Source: Rhodotorula mucilaginosa
Taxonomy: Eukaryota > Basidiomycota > Microbotryomycetes > Sporidiobolales > Sporidiobolaceae
DNA: 64,000 nt
Assembly (NCBI GenBank): GCA_034406715.1
Contig: CP137880.1
Coordinates: 310,001 to 374,000 of the forward strand
Direction: 5' to 3'
Made by a program: the position numbers and the translations under genes. The notes beneath the pieces were generated by a model. The model was not told the origin of the DNA and searched no databases. It worked only from the letters and a program-made list of their open reading frames with translations. Shown here piece by piece: positions 22,477-31,599 of the stretch (position 1 is its first letter; every line of letters begins with the position of its first letter).

Positions 22477-24629
22477 TCAATCGACTTCGATGAGCCTCTC
22501 GGGCTCCTCTTGCCCTTGCTCTCTCACTCCTTCAAGCATGCCGGCTCGACTCCCTCCTGACCCTCCTCGCAAACTGGACCGCGCTCGCCGCCACCCATCC
22601 CGCATCCTCTCGCGGATGCGACCAACGACATCTCGCCAATCAGTAACGAGCAAGCGACGACGAGCTTCCCCTCCTTCAACGATGCGGACGAGGAGCGTCA
22701 TGGCTACGAGGAGGAGGAGGAACCGAGACTCGGCTCCAAAGACGGCGTGGGCGCTCGTCCCGCCGATGCGCGTCCAAATCGTCGTCCAGCGCTCCTCGCT
22801 TTCTTCCGGCCGGATCGCGGCCTCCCACCTTCCACTACCGGAAGATCCAGATCCTGTCCAAACTCGTACCTGCCCGCTCGGATCGATCAAGACGGATCCG
22901 GTTCCCGCCGCCGCCGCCGCGTGACGGGAAGGAGCATCACACCGGAGCAAGAAGGCGTCGTGCTCGATCGCGCGAGCTCGAGCCTGTGCCAGCGAGAGCG
23001 CTCCGAAACCCGACAAGGACGCTGGTGTCGCTGAGGGGTTGAGGAGCAGTTGTGCCGCTTGGAGATGGTCGTCACCGCCGACGACCGAAAGAGAAGAGGT
23101 CAAGCCCGGATACGCCGCATCTTGACAAATCGCTGCCGAAACGGTGATCCGCTGCAGCGGCGTCAAATGCGGAGAAGGCGTATGATGTCCCGAATGCGGC
23201 ACCGCGATCCTCGCGAGCGGCAACGCTCCCGCGACCGATCCGAGCTCGGGTACGGCTCGAACGGCGTGCGAGTACGATTCGACGAACGGGACGGGGTGGT
23301 GCTTCGTCGTGGTGAAGACGATGTTGGGGTTTTCGTCCGGATTGTGGGAAGAGTCTTCTCGGGGGCCGACGAGGGTGGCGACGTTTAGGAGTTGGTGGCG
23401 GGCGGAATCGGTGGCGGGCGGGACGGTGTAGGTTGCGAGGACGTGGACCTACAGTGGGCTTAGGAGAAGGTCAGTCCGAGTGGGCAGTCTCGAGGCTGTT
23501 GAATCGCACCTTGTACATGTCGCAGATCTCTCCGACACGGCGGAGCAACGACTTTTCGTCCTCTCCGAACGCAAGCCATGCGTCCTCGCCCTCTTCCGGC
23601 TCATGATCGGCGCCTCTCTCGAGTCGAACCGCCCCCTCCGACCAACTGAGGACCTTGACTCCCCGTCCGGCCCAGACAGTCGTCTCCTTGAGCCAGTCGT
23701 CGACAGTCAAGCCGTGCTTGCCTTCGAAAGGTGGCGACACGCAGCCGACGTGGAGAGGCGGGTAGACGTAGGATCCGTCGCTTGGCGAGGGATGGACGAG
23801 ACGGGTTCGAGGTTCAGGAAGGAGCGGAGCGAGGAGGGCGAACAAGGCGAGGCCGAGGAGAAAGTAGACCGGTTTGCGGCGGCTCTTCCACCTTGCTGCT
23901 CCCGGCGCCTCTTCGCCGACATCGTGGTGGAGCAAGTCGCCGCCTTCGAGAGAGCCAGCGGAGGTCGCGCTGTTCAAAGAGATCCACACCAGCTGCGCGA
24001 GCGCGAACGCCGAGGCGCCGACGACCCAATCGACAAGGACGGGACCGCCACCGCGCTGCGCCCATTCGAGAGCGTAAGCGTGCCCTGGCTGAGACGCTCG
24101 AATCCACCATCCGACTCGTCCAATCCCCGAGACGTGTTCGTAGACCGAGCCGGCGAGGGCGACGACTAATCCCGCCAGAGAGATCCGCGTCAAGGAGGAA
24201 CCGTCTTGGGCGGGGACCGCGGCACCTAGAAGGCCGACTCCGAGGATCGGGATGACCGTGGTCGTGAACGTGTAGAGAAACAGCGCCGCGACGATGTCAG
24301 AGCTCGCGGAGAAGGTAGTCGAGAGCGTCGAGTTGGAAAGGACGAGCGAGGTGGCGGTTCCGACCACGAGCGCGAGCCACACAAGCGCAAGCGCCACGGC
24401 TTTCTCCCCCCGGCTCGCTGGCCCCTGGTGGGGTGTAACACAGCGTCAGCATGGCTTCCAGTACCAGCCTGCGTTCTGTAAGCGATCTCACCTTGAAGGT
24501 CGTCCTCATCGCGTACGTGGTCGTGGCGAGCAGGACGACCGCACCCAGGCTGGCTGGCGCGGCGGGCGCGAGGGCATACGCCGAGACTGGAGCGACCCAG
24601 AAGGCGGTCCATAGCAGCGAACGCTCCAT
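22477..24629 (-). CDS. Lnt-like polytopic membrane protein with nitrilase (CN hydrolase) domain
   Basis: Three exons (24492-24629, 23510-24424, 22477-23448), all in phase, encode 674 residues. About six hydrophobic segments fill the N-terminal half, including VDWVVGASAFALAQLVW and PVYFLLGLALFALLAPLL, followed by a carbon-nitrogen hydrolase domain and one more membrane segment (FLLLLVAMTLLVRIV). This is the plan of bacterial apolipoprotein N-acyltransferase. The catalytic triad can be placed: Glu309 in VLSWSEGAV, Lys400 in FTTTKHHPVPF and Cys459 in AAICQDAAYP. All three are present, so an acyltransferase or amidase-type thiol activity is likely. The fungal substrate is unknown to me; bacterial Lnt acylates lipoproteins. 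The protein is longer than E. coli Lnt (512 residues). The neighbouring chimeric gene carries a second, truncated copy of the membrane half. Confidence 0.8.
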
Positions 24630-24992
24630 TCTCGAACGTGGATCGCAGCTAGCGAGAGGCAGGACGAAAGAAAGGCGACCAAGGGCTGCGCCGCGGACTT
24701 CCCGCGATGACGAATCTTTACTGTTTCGATCCTTCTCGCTATAATCTGGATCTCTGCAGCATGCCAATGAAACGTGGACGTTGTTGTAACTGCTATACAG
24801 GCCTCGGTCCTGGTGCGCGAACGTGACCTTCTCAGTTGAAAGCTCGTTGCGCTCAGTTTCGAACATAGAATGATACATATTCCAACATGAAGAGACAATT
24901 CCGCAGAGCTGAGCCTGATATGCACTCGCGTAACTCCCAAAGCATCACCCATTCGCTCAATGTGGCGGACAAACGTTCCGTCTCATCCTCTG
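24630..24992. other. Spacer between chimeric gene and Lnt-like gene (one copy of a duplicated spacer)
   Basis: This 363-base gap holds the chimera's 3' end and the Lnt-like promoter. It matches in length and in patches (for example CCGCGGACTT and a CCTTCTCA...CTCGTTG block) the 358-base gap at 26877-27234, so the spacer was duplicated along with the genes. Confidence 0.6.
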
Positions 24993-26876
24993 TCAAAGCA
25001 GCTGAACGACCAGGACGCCGGCGTTGTGCTGGTCCTCCTGGGCGCTCAGCTGTTTGCGCTGTATGAACAAAGCCACGGCGGGCTTGATCTTGGCAATGCG
25101 GGACAGAGAGTGGTGGCCCTTTCCGACGATAAGGCGCAGCTCGGACAAACCGCGAGCGCGACCGTCCTGAAGGGACCGCAAGCGCAAGTGAGCACATAGC
25201 AGAGCATAGAGTACCGCAGCATCTCACCTCGAGAGCTTGTTGGGTGAATTTGACTGCCTCGTGCACGTGCAACCCGTGCAGGTCCACCCATCCGGTCGGC
25301 TGCACCTTGTTGTTTTCTGTGGATCGGATCATTCATCGTCAATCAGCACACAAACCCGAGGATCATCAGCGAGCCGATGTGCGATAGTGCAAACCCACCA
25401 TCAAAAATGTACTGGGCCGCCTCTGCGTTCAGCTGATGCCGGTTCCTCTGGTGTGTTTTGCCTTTCGTGATGAGGCTGCGCGCTTTTGCGACAGCTCTAG
25501 CAGCGCGAGCCTGCCTCCCCGCCATGAAAGCCTGCTCCTGTTGAGACGCAAAGCGAGCCAGGGTCAAGCCGGGGTCGGGGGTTGCAGTCTTTCGCGCGGT
25601 CAGGACTGGACTGTCCGCAAAAAAACAGTAGTTCCCGCCCGAGAGAGACGCGTACCATGAGATCCCGCTCCTGGACGGCCTTGGATCGCAAAGATATGCA
25701 GTGCGCACTGTCTGCTGGTGACGGTCGGCGAGGCAACCATGGCTGAGCAGGGGCGCGCTTCTGAAGGGGCGGAGCCTGGCCGGAGCTCAGAAGGAGAGGA
25801 TAGGAATTTGCCGCATTAGAAGCTGCTTCGCTGCACGGCGAAGATGGAACAAGAGGGAGGAGTGCAGGATGCTGAGAAAACGCAGGATCGGACTCACGGT
25901 CTTCGGACCATCATGCGCTCCGTACTTTCCCCCCGTCGCTGCTGCGGGTTGAGTTCGTGGGCCGTGTGGTTGGTGCTGCTGTTGCTTCCAGTGACCTCCG
26001 TGGTGTGTGGAGGACGGAGACCGCGTGTCTCTGAAGTGACGGGTATATATGATGTAGAGTAGAGAGTAAACGCGTGTGCGGCGGCTTTGCCACCCCGCTG
26101 AAGGTGAAACGTCCTCCGTCGCGGCCGCCCTCGCTGCTCCCGCAGTCTCTTCGTTGGAGGCATGGCGAAGAAGACTGGCCCGCTCAGAAGAGTTGCAGGA
26201 ATCCGCCCAGGCTGTCGAGACTATCCAAGCGAGTTCCGCGAGCGTGAAAGCGGATGCGCCGACAACCCAGTCGATGAAGACGGGTCCGCCACCGCGCTGC
26301 GCCCACTCGAGCCCGCCAGTGTACCCGGGCTGGGCAGCGCAAACGCACCATCCAACTCGTCCGACTCCAGAAACATACTCGTACGCCAAGCCGGCAACGG
26401 CGACGACCAGTCCGGCGAGGAAGATCCGACTGACGGAGCAAGCGTTTCGAGCGGGACGCCCTGCAGCCAGAAGCCCAATCGACGCCGATGGAATGACCGT
26501 GGCCTTCAAAGTATACGAGGAGAGCCCCCCAAGCTCGTCAGACCAAACGGAAAGGATGTCTGAGAGCGTCGAAGGTGACGAAACAAGCGCGGTGGCTGCT
26601 CTCGCCGCGAGCGCGAGCCAGACGAGCGCGATTGCGGCCTTCTTTGCCTCTGAACGTGCCGATCGCTGCGCGAGAGGATCCGAACAAAGAGACTTAGTCC
26701 ACTTGCAGATAGCTACGCATGTACATCAGGGGACCGACCTCGAAGGTTGTCCCAACAGCGAAGACGGTGGTCGCTATCATCGCGACTGCACCCAGGCTGG
26801 CGGGCACGACTGGCGGAAGCGCGTACGCCGAGATCGGAGCGAGGCAAACCACAATCGATAGCAGACGCCGCTCCAT
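24993..26876 (-). CDS. Chimeric gene: Lnt-like membrane half fused to DUF1771-Smr domains
   Basis: Six exons can be drawn with all phases intact: 26739-26876, 25898-26665, 25656-25775, 25399-25537, 25228-25316 and 24993-25166, giving 475 residues. Exon 1 is 138 bases, exactly as in the complete Lnt-like gene. Exon 2 begins like Lnt exon 2 (ALVWLALAARAATALV, then SGVGRVGWCVCAAQPGY, PVFIDWVVGASAFTLAELAW). It then switches, after SRRTRVYSLLYIIY, to the end of Smr exon 1 (TQPAAATGGKYGAHDG). Later exons are Smr-like: QERDLM, GKTHQRNRHQLNAEAAQYIF (DUF1771) and VDLHGLHVHEAVKFTQQALE with LRLIVGKGHHS (Smr). The nitrilase domain with all three catalytic residues is gone, so it cannot be an acyltransferase. 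The Smr half lost 149 codons in frame and about 25 C-terminal residues. It may make a membrane-anchored Smr protein, or be unexpressed. Exon 1's donor (gtcggt) is weak. Confidence 0.65.
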
Positions 26877-27234
26877 GTCCGCTAGTTCGTCACGACTCAT
26901 CACGCGGGAGACATGTCGAAAAGAGAGACCGACAAAAGCGACACCGCGGACTTGGTCGGAGGGGATCCGTGCTGTTTATCGACATCCCTCGCCGCCCTCG
27001 TCTGGAACTTGAACATCTGCAACCCGACAGGTGCTTCTGCGCTGTGATTGCTTGTTGATATGCTGTAGACTTCCGAGTTTCAACTCAGAACCCCGACTTT
27101 CACCTTCTCAAACTCGTTGTCGGTTGTTGGCGCGACGGATTCCGATATATGACGATAAATTATCTCTACAGCAAGACGCAGGTCCGGCCGTGTCACGCCG
27201 ACCGCGATGAGTGCGCTGGCGCCCTCGATCCGCC
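26877..27234. other. Spacer between Smr gene and chimeric gene (second copy of duplicated spacer)
   Basis: Holds the 3' end of the complete Smr gene and the promoter of the chimera. Its length and short matching blocks parallel 24630-24992, which supports a tandem duplication of the whole Smr-spacer-Lnt unit. Confidence 0.55.
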
Positions 27235-28960
27235 TTACATGACCACGCACGTATCGCCCTTCTGCTCAATCTCGCGCATAAACTGTCCCGCGTCCCGCCC
27301 GGTTCCTTGTCCCTGCAACTGCACGACGAGAACACCGGCGTTGTGCTGGTCCATCTGGGCGGTCAAGTGCTCGCGCTGCATAAGGGAAGAGATGGCGGGC
27401 TTGATCTTGGCGACGTGAGAGGGGGAGTGGTTGCCCTTTCCGACGATGAGGCGCAGTTCGGGCAGACCGCGAGCGCGACCGTCCTAAGGGGAGTGGGAAA
27501 GTGAGTATAAGGGTGGAGCATCAACATGCCGCGGAGAAGGCGCCTCGGCTCACCTTGATCGCTCGCTGCGTGTATTCGATCGCTTCCTCAACGTACAACC
27601 CGTGCAAGTCGACCGATCCAATCGGCTGCGACTTGTTGTTCTCTGGGGGATTGGACGCCAGTACTCATCAGCGCAAGAGCTCGACGATCTTCCCGAGGGC
27701 CGATAAACCGAAGAAGGCGAGCAACTGCAAACCCACCGTTAAAGATCCATTGTGCGGCCTCTGCGTTCAGCTGGTCGCGATTCCTTTGATGCGTCTTGCC
27801 CTGCACGGAGAGGTTGTGCGCTTCCTCGCCGTCGCCGGCGGCATAAGCCTGCTTCGACGCTGTGAATGCCTGGCCCTGTGAGACGAAAGCGAAGTAGGGG
27901 TGAGCTTCATCTCCAGGGGATACAGCTTCCACGCAGCAGCGAGGAGCCGTCCGCACACAGAAGCAACAATCTCGCGGGAAGGACACCCACCATGAGGTCT
28001 CGCTCCTGGATGGCCTTGTTTCGCAGAGCGACGTAATGCGCATTCTGGGCATTGGCCATGTCCTGGTTCTGCGCCTCGATCGCCGCCGGGTCGAAGCCCA
28101 CCAGTCGTAGTAGGGCGCGATATGACGGGCGGAGATACGAGGGTAACAGGTGGAAGATGTGCAGGTCGGGAAGGAGGGCGTGTCGGGCATGAGGAGAGGA
28201 GGTGGGACCGGCGGCGGCGGCGGAGGAGCCGGACGCGCGGTACGAGGGCGAGGTTGGATCGTAGAAGGATGGTGGAGGTCGAAAGGGAGGGGCGTGTACG
28301 GACGACGATGTTGTAAGCGAGCGCAGAAAGGATACCGGAGTTGCGATCCGCGGAGCGGGAGGCGGTCGATTCCGTTGAGTTGTTTCGCCCACATCGAGGA
28401 GGGGATGCGTCGAGTCGGTGAAGGATCGAACACGAGCGCAGGAGGAGAGGGAGGAGGAGAAAGAGGCAGAGAGGGTGAGCGGAGCTGTCGCGGCTTGCAG
28501 TGACGGTCGAGGAGGGAGCCAGGGTTGCGCAGGCACGCGCCTCCGAGGACGCGGAGCCTGGCAGGAGAGAGCAAAGGGAGGACCATTTGTTGGAAGCTGC
28601 TTTCGCTTCATGCCCGGGCGGAATCGAGGGGAAGGAGTTCGAGACTGGACGCAAAGTTGGACTCACGGTTGCCGTTCCATCGTGCGCTCCGTACTTTCCG
28701 CCCGCCGCTGCAGGTTGAGTCCATCCACCTTGTTGCTGCTGCGGGTATCCTCCCTGACCCGCCGGGGGATACGGTGACTGCCCGGCGCCCGAGTGCTGAG
28801 CATAAGTTCCTCCTCCTCCTCCCCATCCCGAGTACTGCTGCTGCTGCTGCTGCTGGTGTTGCTTCTTCTGCTTGGATCGCTGGTACTTTTGGTAGAGATT
28901 GAACGCCTTCTTGAGCCAACCGATAACTTGATTCGCGGTTGGCACTGTGTACGAAATCAT
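27235..28960 (-). CDS. DUF1771-Smr domain protein
   Basis: Five exons (28667-28960, 27991-28557, 27737-27875, 27554-27642, 27235-27483), all in phase, encode 445 residues. A basic N-terminus (ANQVIGWLKKAFNLYQKYQR) leads into a poly-Gln and Gly/Pro-rich linker. The DUF1771 segment reads AAGDGEEAHNLSVQGKTHQR and NRDQLNAEAAQWIF. The Smr domain follows: VDLHGLYVEEAIEYTQRAI, then LRLIVGKGNHSPSHVAKIKP with the LDLHG and GxGxHS-type motifs, and HNAGVLVVQL. Smr domains in eukaryotes are linked to nucleic-acid nicking and RNA quality control; the exact role here is not known. Introns 3 and 4 sit at the same places as in the chimeric copy downstream. An upstream exon remains possible because the sequence before the ATG at 28960 includes a cacag acceptor-like site. 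Confidence 0.85.
28835..28855 (-). repeat. CTG/CAG trinucleotide run (poly-Gln)
   Basis: Seven perfect repeats that encode the poly-glutamine tract of the Smr protein. The truncated chimeric copy keeps only a short Q/H version of this region. Confidence 0.8.
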
Positions 28961-29306
28961 CAGCGCGCATGGTCAATCAGAGTCAAAGAGAAGGACTGAC
29001 TGGTGACGCGGTGTACAAATATGGATATGAAGGCGCCCGATTCTCCCGACAACGCTCTCTATGCTCCCTTCGAAACAAGCTCGTTGACGCGGGCCAATCG
29101 GCGATCTCTCGGAATTGGCAATTGAGCTCACAGTCGCGCCTCCCCTCAGGTGGCTTAATAATCGACAGGGCAGGGCGCGGCATCATCTCCGCGCGGGAGC
29201 GGCTCAAGAATTGAAACTGCCGAAGTCCCGTCTCGCTCGGCGGACCCTTCTGTCAGCAGGAAACACCGCCAGCTGCTTACTGTGCTCCACCACCCGAAAG
29301 TGGGCT
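28961..29306. other. Divergent promoter region between Smr gene and bZIP gene
   Basis: Shared 346-base upstream region. I see no gene or clear named element in it. Confidence 0.45.
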
Positions 29307-31222
29307 ATGAGTGCAGACCCCCTGTCGCTCCTCGCCACCGCCTGCTGCACTCGTCCGCAGACCGTCCCACGGATCGCCACCGGAACAGCCTCGGCTTTCG
29401 ACGCTGCGTCTTCGTCGACAAGTCCGAAGACGACGACGCAATTCGGATCTCGTTCACCTCGGCATTCGACCGCAATGTCCACGACGACTACACCTGCCAC
29501 CGCAGCAGTCAGACTGCCGCCCTGCGCGTCCCTGTACGCTGCAGGCGGTGGCACTGCTGCGTTTGCCGCCAAGTCCGAATCCGAAGACGGCGGCCTCGCG
29601 CGCCTCGCGCCCTTCCCATCGCCCGGTCCAGCTCCGACTGGCTCGGCGAGTCCGGCATCCTTAGCACACTATGCGCTCGCGCCGACGCATTGTGTCTCCG
29701 TCAACGCGGCACGCGTGGGCGAGGAAGGAACGGTGGCGACGGGAGAGCCTTCTCATCTTCCATTGTCGACCGCGAACCACCTTCCCGTCTCTGCGTCTGC
29801 CCATCTCGTACAGCCCGACGCCCCTGCAAGAACGACGACGTCGTCGCCTCGAGCACGGCAGCGACCAAGCTCACCGACTAGCGTACCTCGAAGCGCCGCC
29901 GAGCCAACTGCAGGTGCCAAGCCGTACCGGTCGTTCGCAAACTTGCTCGCCAACCCGCAGCAACACGACGACCTCGCCGCACATCCTCCCTGGTCAGCAC
30001 CGCATGGAGGTCATGCAGGGTCGACTGCACCGTACGCGAGCGATCCGACCTCGTCGAATGGGCGAACAAGTTCTTCCTCGCCAAGACCATCTATATCCGG
30101 CATCCCTCAGGGTGCACAGGCGACCTCGCTCGCGCTCGCGGACCCTTCGAAATCCTCCAGCGCAGGTGGAAATGCCAGCGTCTTTGCGAACGTGGCTCCC
30201 TATCCGCCGACGCCACCCGAACCAACCTCCGCCACCTTGCACGGCCTCTTGCCCTCTTCCGTCTCTGCCGCCGCCTCGTCTTACCCTGGCGACTCGCGCC
30301 CGTCGTCTGCTTCGAATCCGAGTCTCGAACGATGCGCGTCGGTGACACTCTCGACGCAGGACGAGCTGGCGGATGACAGCGGCGCCGCCAGCGGGTCGCA
30401 GGGAGAGGGATCTGCTTCGTGTCAGGACAAGGTCGGCGGAAAGCCCAAGAAGGAACTCAAGGGATCTAGTGCGTACCTTTGCCCTTCTGTGAGACTAGTC
30501 ATCCCGGGCGTGCTGAACTGACCGACCCGTCTCCTTTGTCGCAGAGCGCGCCGAGCAGAACCGTGCCGCGCAACGAGCTTTCCGCGAGCGAAAGGAGCAA
30601 AAACTCCGGTGAGTACTCTCCCATTCTTCGCTAAGTATAGACGAGTCATGTCGGCTGACCCATGCTTCACCGCGGAACCAGATCACTGCAAGAGCTCGTT
30701 GGCCGCCTCCCCGAATTCGAAGAGAAACTCGCCTCCCTCTCCGCCCACTGCGCCTCCCTCGAAGCCGACCGCTCCTCACTCCTCGCCGAGCGTCAACTGT
30801 TCATCAACGAGCGCGCCTCGTGGGATCGAGAACGGCGCTGTCTGCTCGGCGAGATCGATGCGCTCAGGAGGGTCCTCAATGTCGAAAAAGCCACCAGCGT
30901 GGGCGTGGGCGTGATGCCGCCCGTTGTGCGACCTGCGTCCGCCGGGGGCGCGACTTCCGTCGGACCTCTATCGCCCAAGAGCGGCTCGGGGAGTCACAGC
31001 GCTGATGCGAGTCCGAGTCCCCGAGCCCTGCACTACGACGCGCCTCTCACCTCCTCCGATCACCGCCGCGCCTCGACTTCTGGCTCGGGGTCGCTCCAGC
31101 CGTCGATGGTTCCCGTGTGCGCTCCGTCGGAGGTGCCGCTCCGGAACGAGGTCAAACGCGAAGCCCCGGACGATTTCGGCGGTCAACAACCGCCGTTCAA
31201 GCGGGTCGATCTCCGCGCCTGA
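29307..31222 (+). CDS. bZIP transcription factor, fungal AP-1 (PAP1/YAP) type
   Basis: Three exons (29307-30468, 30545-30608, 30682-31222), in phase, encode 588 residues. The basic region is almost entirely on the 64-base middle exon: KRAEQNRAAQRAFRERKEQK, with the Asn, Gln/Arg-Ala and Phe-Arg positions typical of the fungal YAP/PAP1 group. The leucine zipper follows directly (LQELVGRLPEFEEKLASL, then SLEADRSSLLAERQ). The N-terminal 380 residues and the C-terminus are Ser/Pro/Ala-rich and probably activation or regulatory regions. Cysteine-rich domains like those that sense oxidants in Yap1 are not obvious: there are scattered cysteines but no clear repeated CSE motif. It acts in the nucleus on AP-1-like sites; target genes cannot be read from here. 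The ATG at 29307 is chosen because it begins the Met-Ser start context closest to the long open frame. Confidence 0.88.
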
Positions 31223-31599
31223 AGAGTCAGTCCTCTTCCCATCCCGCTCGGCGGGTCGTAAATAGCGCCTCCTCATTGCGATCTTTCCCTCTATCCCTGT
31301 CCTTTCCTTAATCCATACCAGCCGTATCGTAGACCCCTCTTCCCTCCTCGCGCATCAGTGGCAATATCTGATTCCCTGTTGTCGTCCTGTATCACTGCCC
31401 GCCGCACACTTTGCATCGTACTTATTCCTTGACCCATCGGCAACTCGTTCTTTCTCTCTCTCTCTCTCTCTCTCCCTGTCTCGGGATACGTCTCGAGATG
31501 TGGCATGAGCGTGGACTGGTTACAACATGAAAAAATGTGCCGACGGACGACCGAGCGTTGGCCGAGGTCAACAGTGATAGAGAGAGAATGGACACCGAT
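31223..31599. other. Convergent 3' region of bZIP and UTP12 genes
   Basis: Should hold both 3' UTRs. It contains a TC dinucleotide run at 31453-31474. No other feature seen. Confidence 0.5.
31453..31474. repeat. (TC)n simple repeat
   Basis: About eleven TC repeats in the convergent 3' region between the bZIP and UTP12 genes. Confidence 0.8.

Noticed and set aside
21388-22560. 390-codon plus-strand frame overlapping TRS31
   Set aside because: It is a shifted frame over TRS31 with Arg/Pro/His-rich, non-domain sequence; the TRS31 frame has clear homology.
25787-26509. A stand-alone Lnt-like gene fragment read as a pseudogene
   Set aside because: The frame continues into Smr-derived exons with all phases in agreement, so a fused gene is a better reading than two broken genes.
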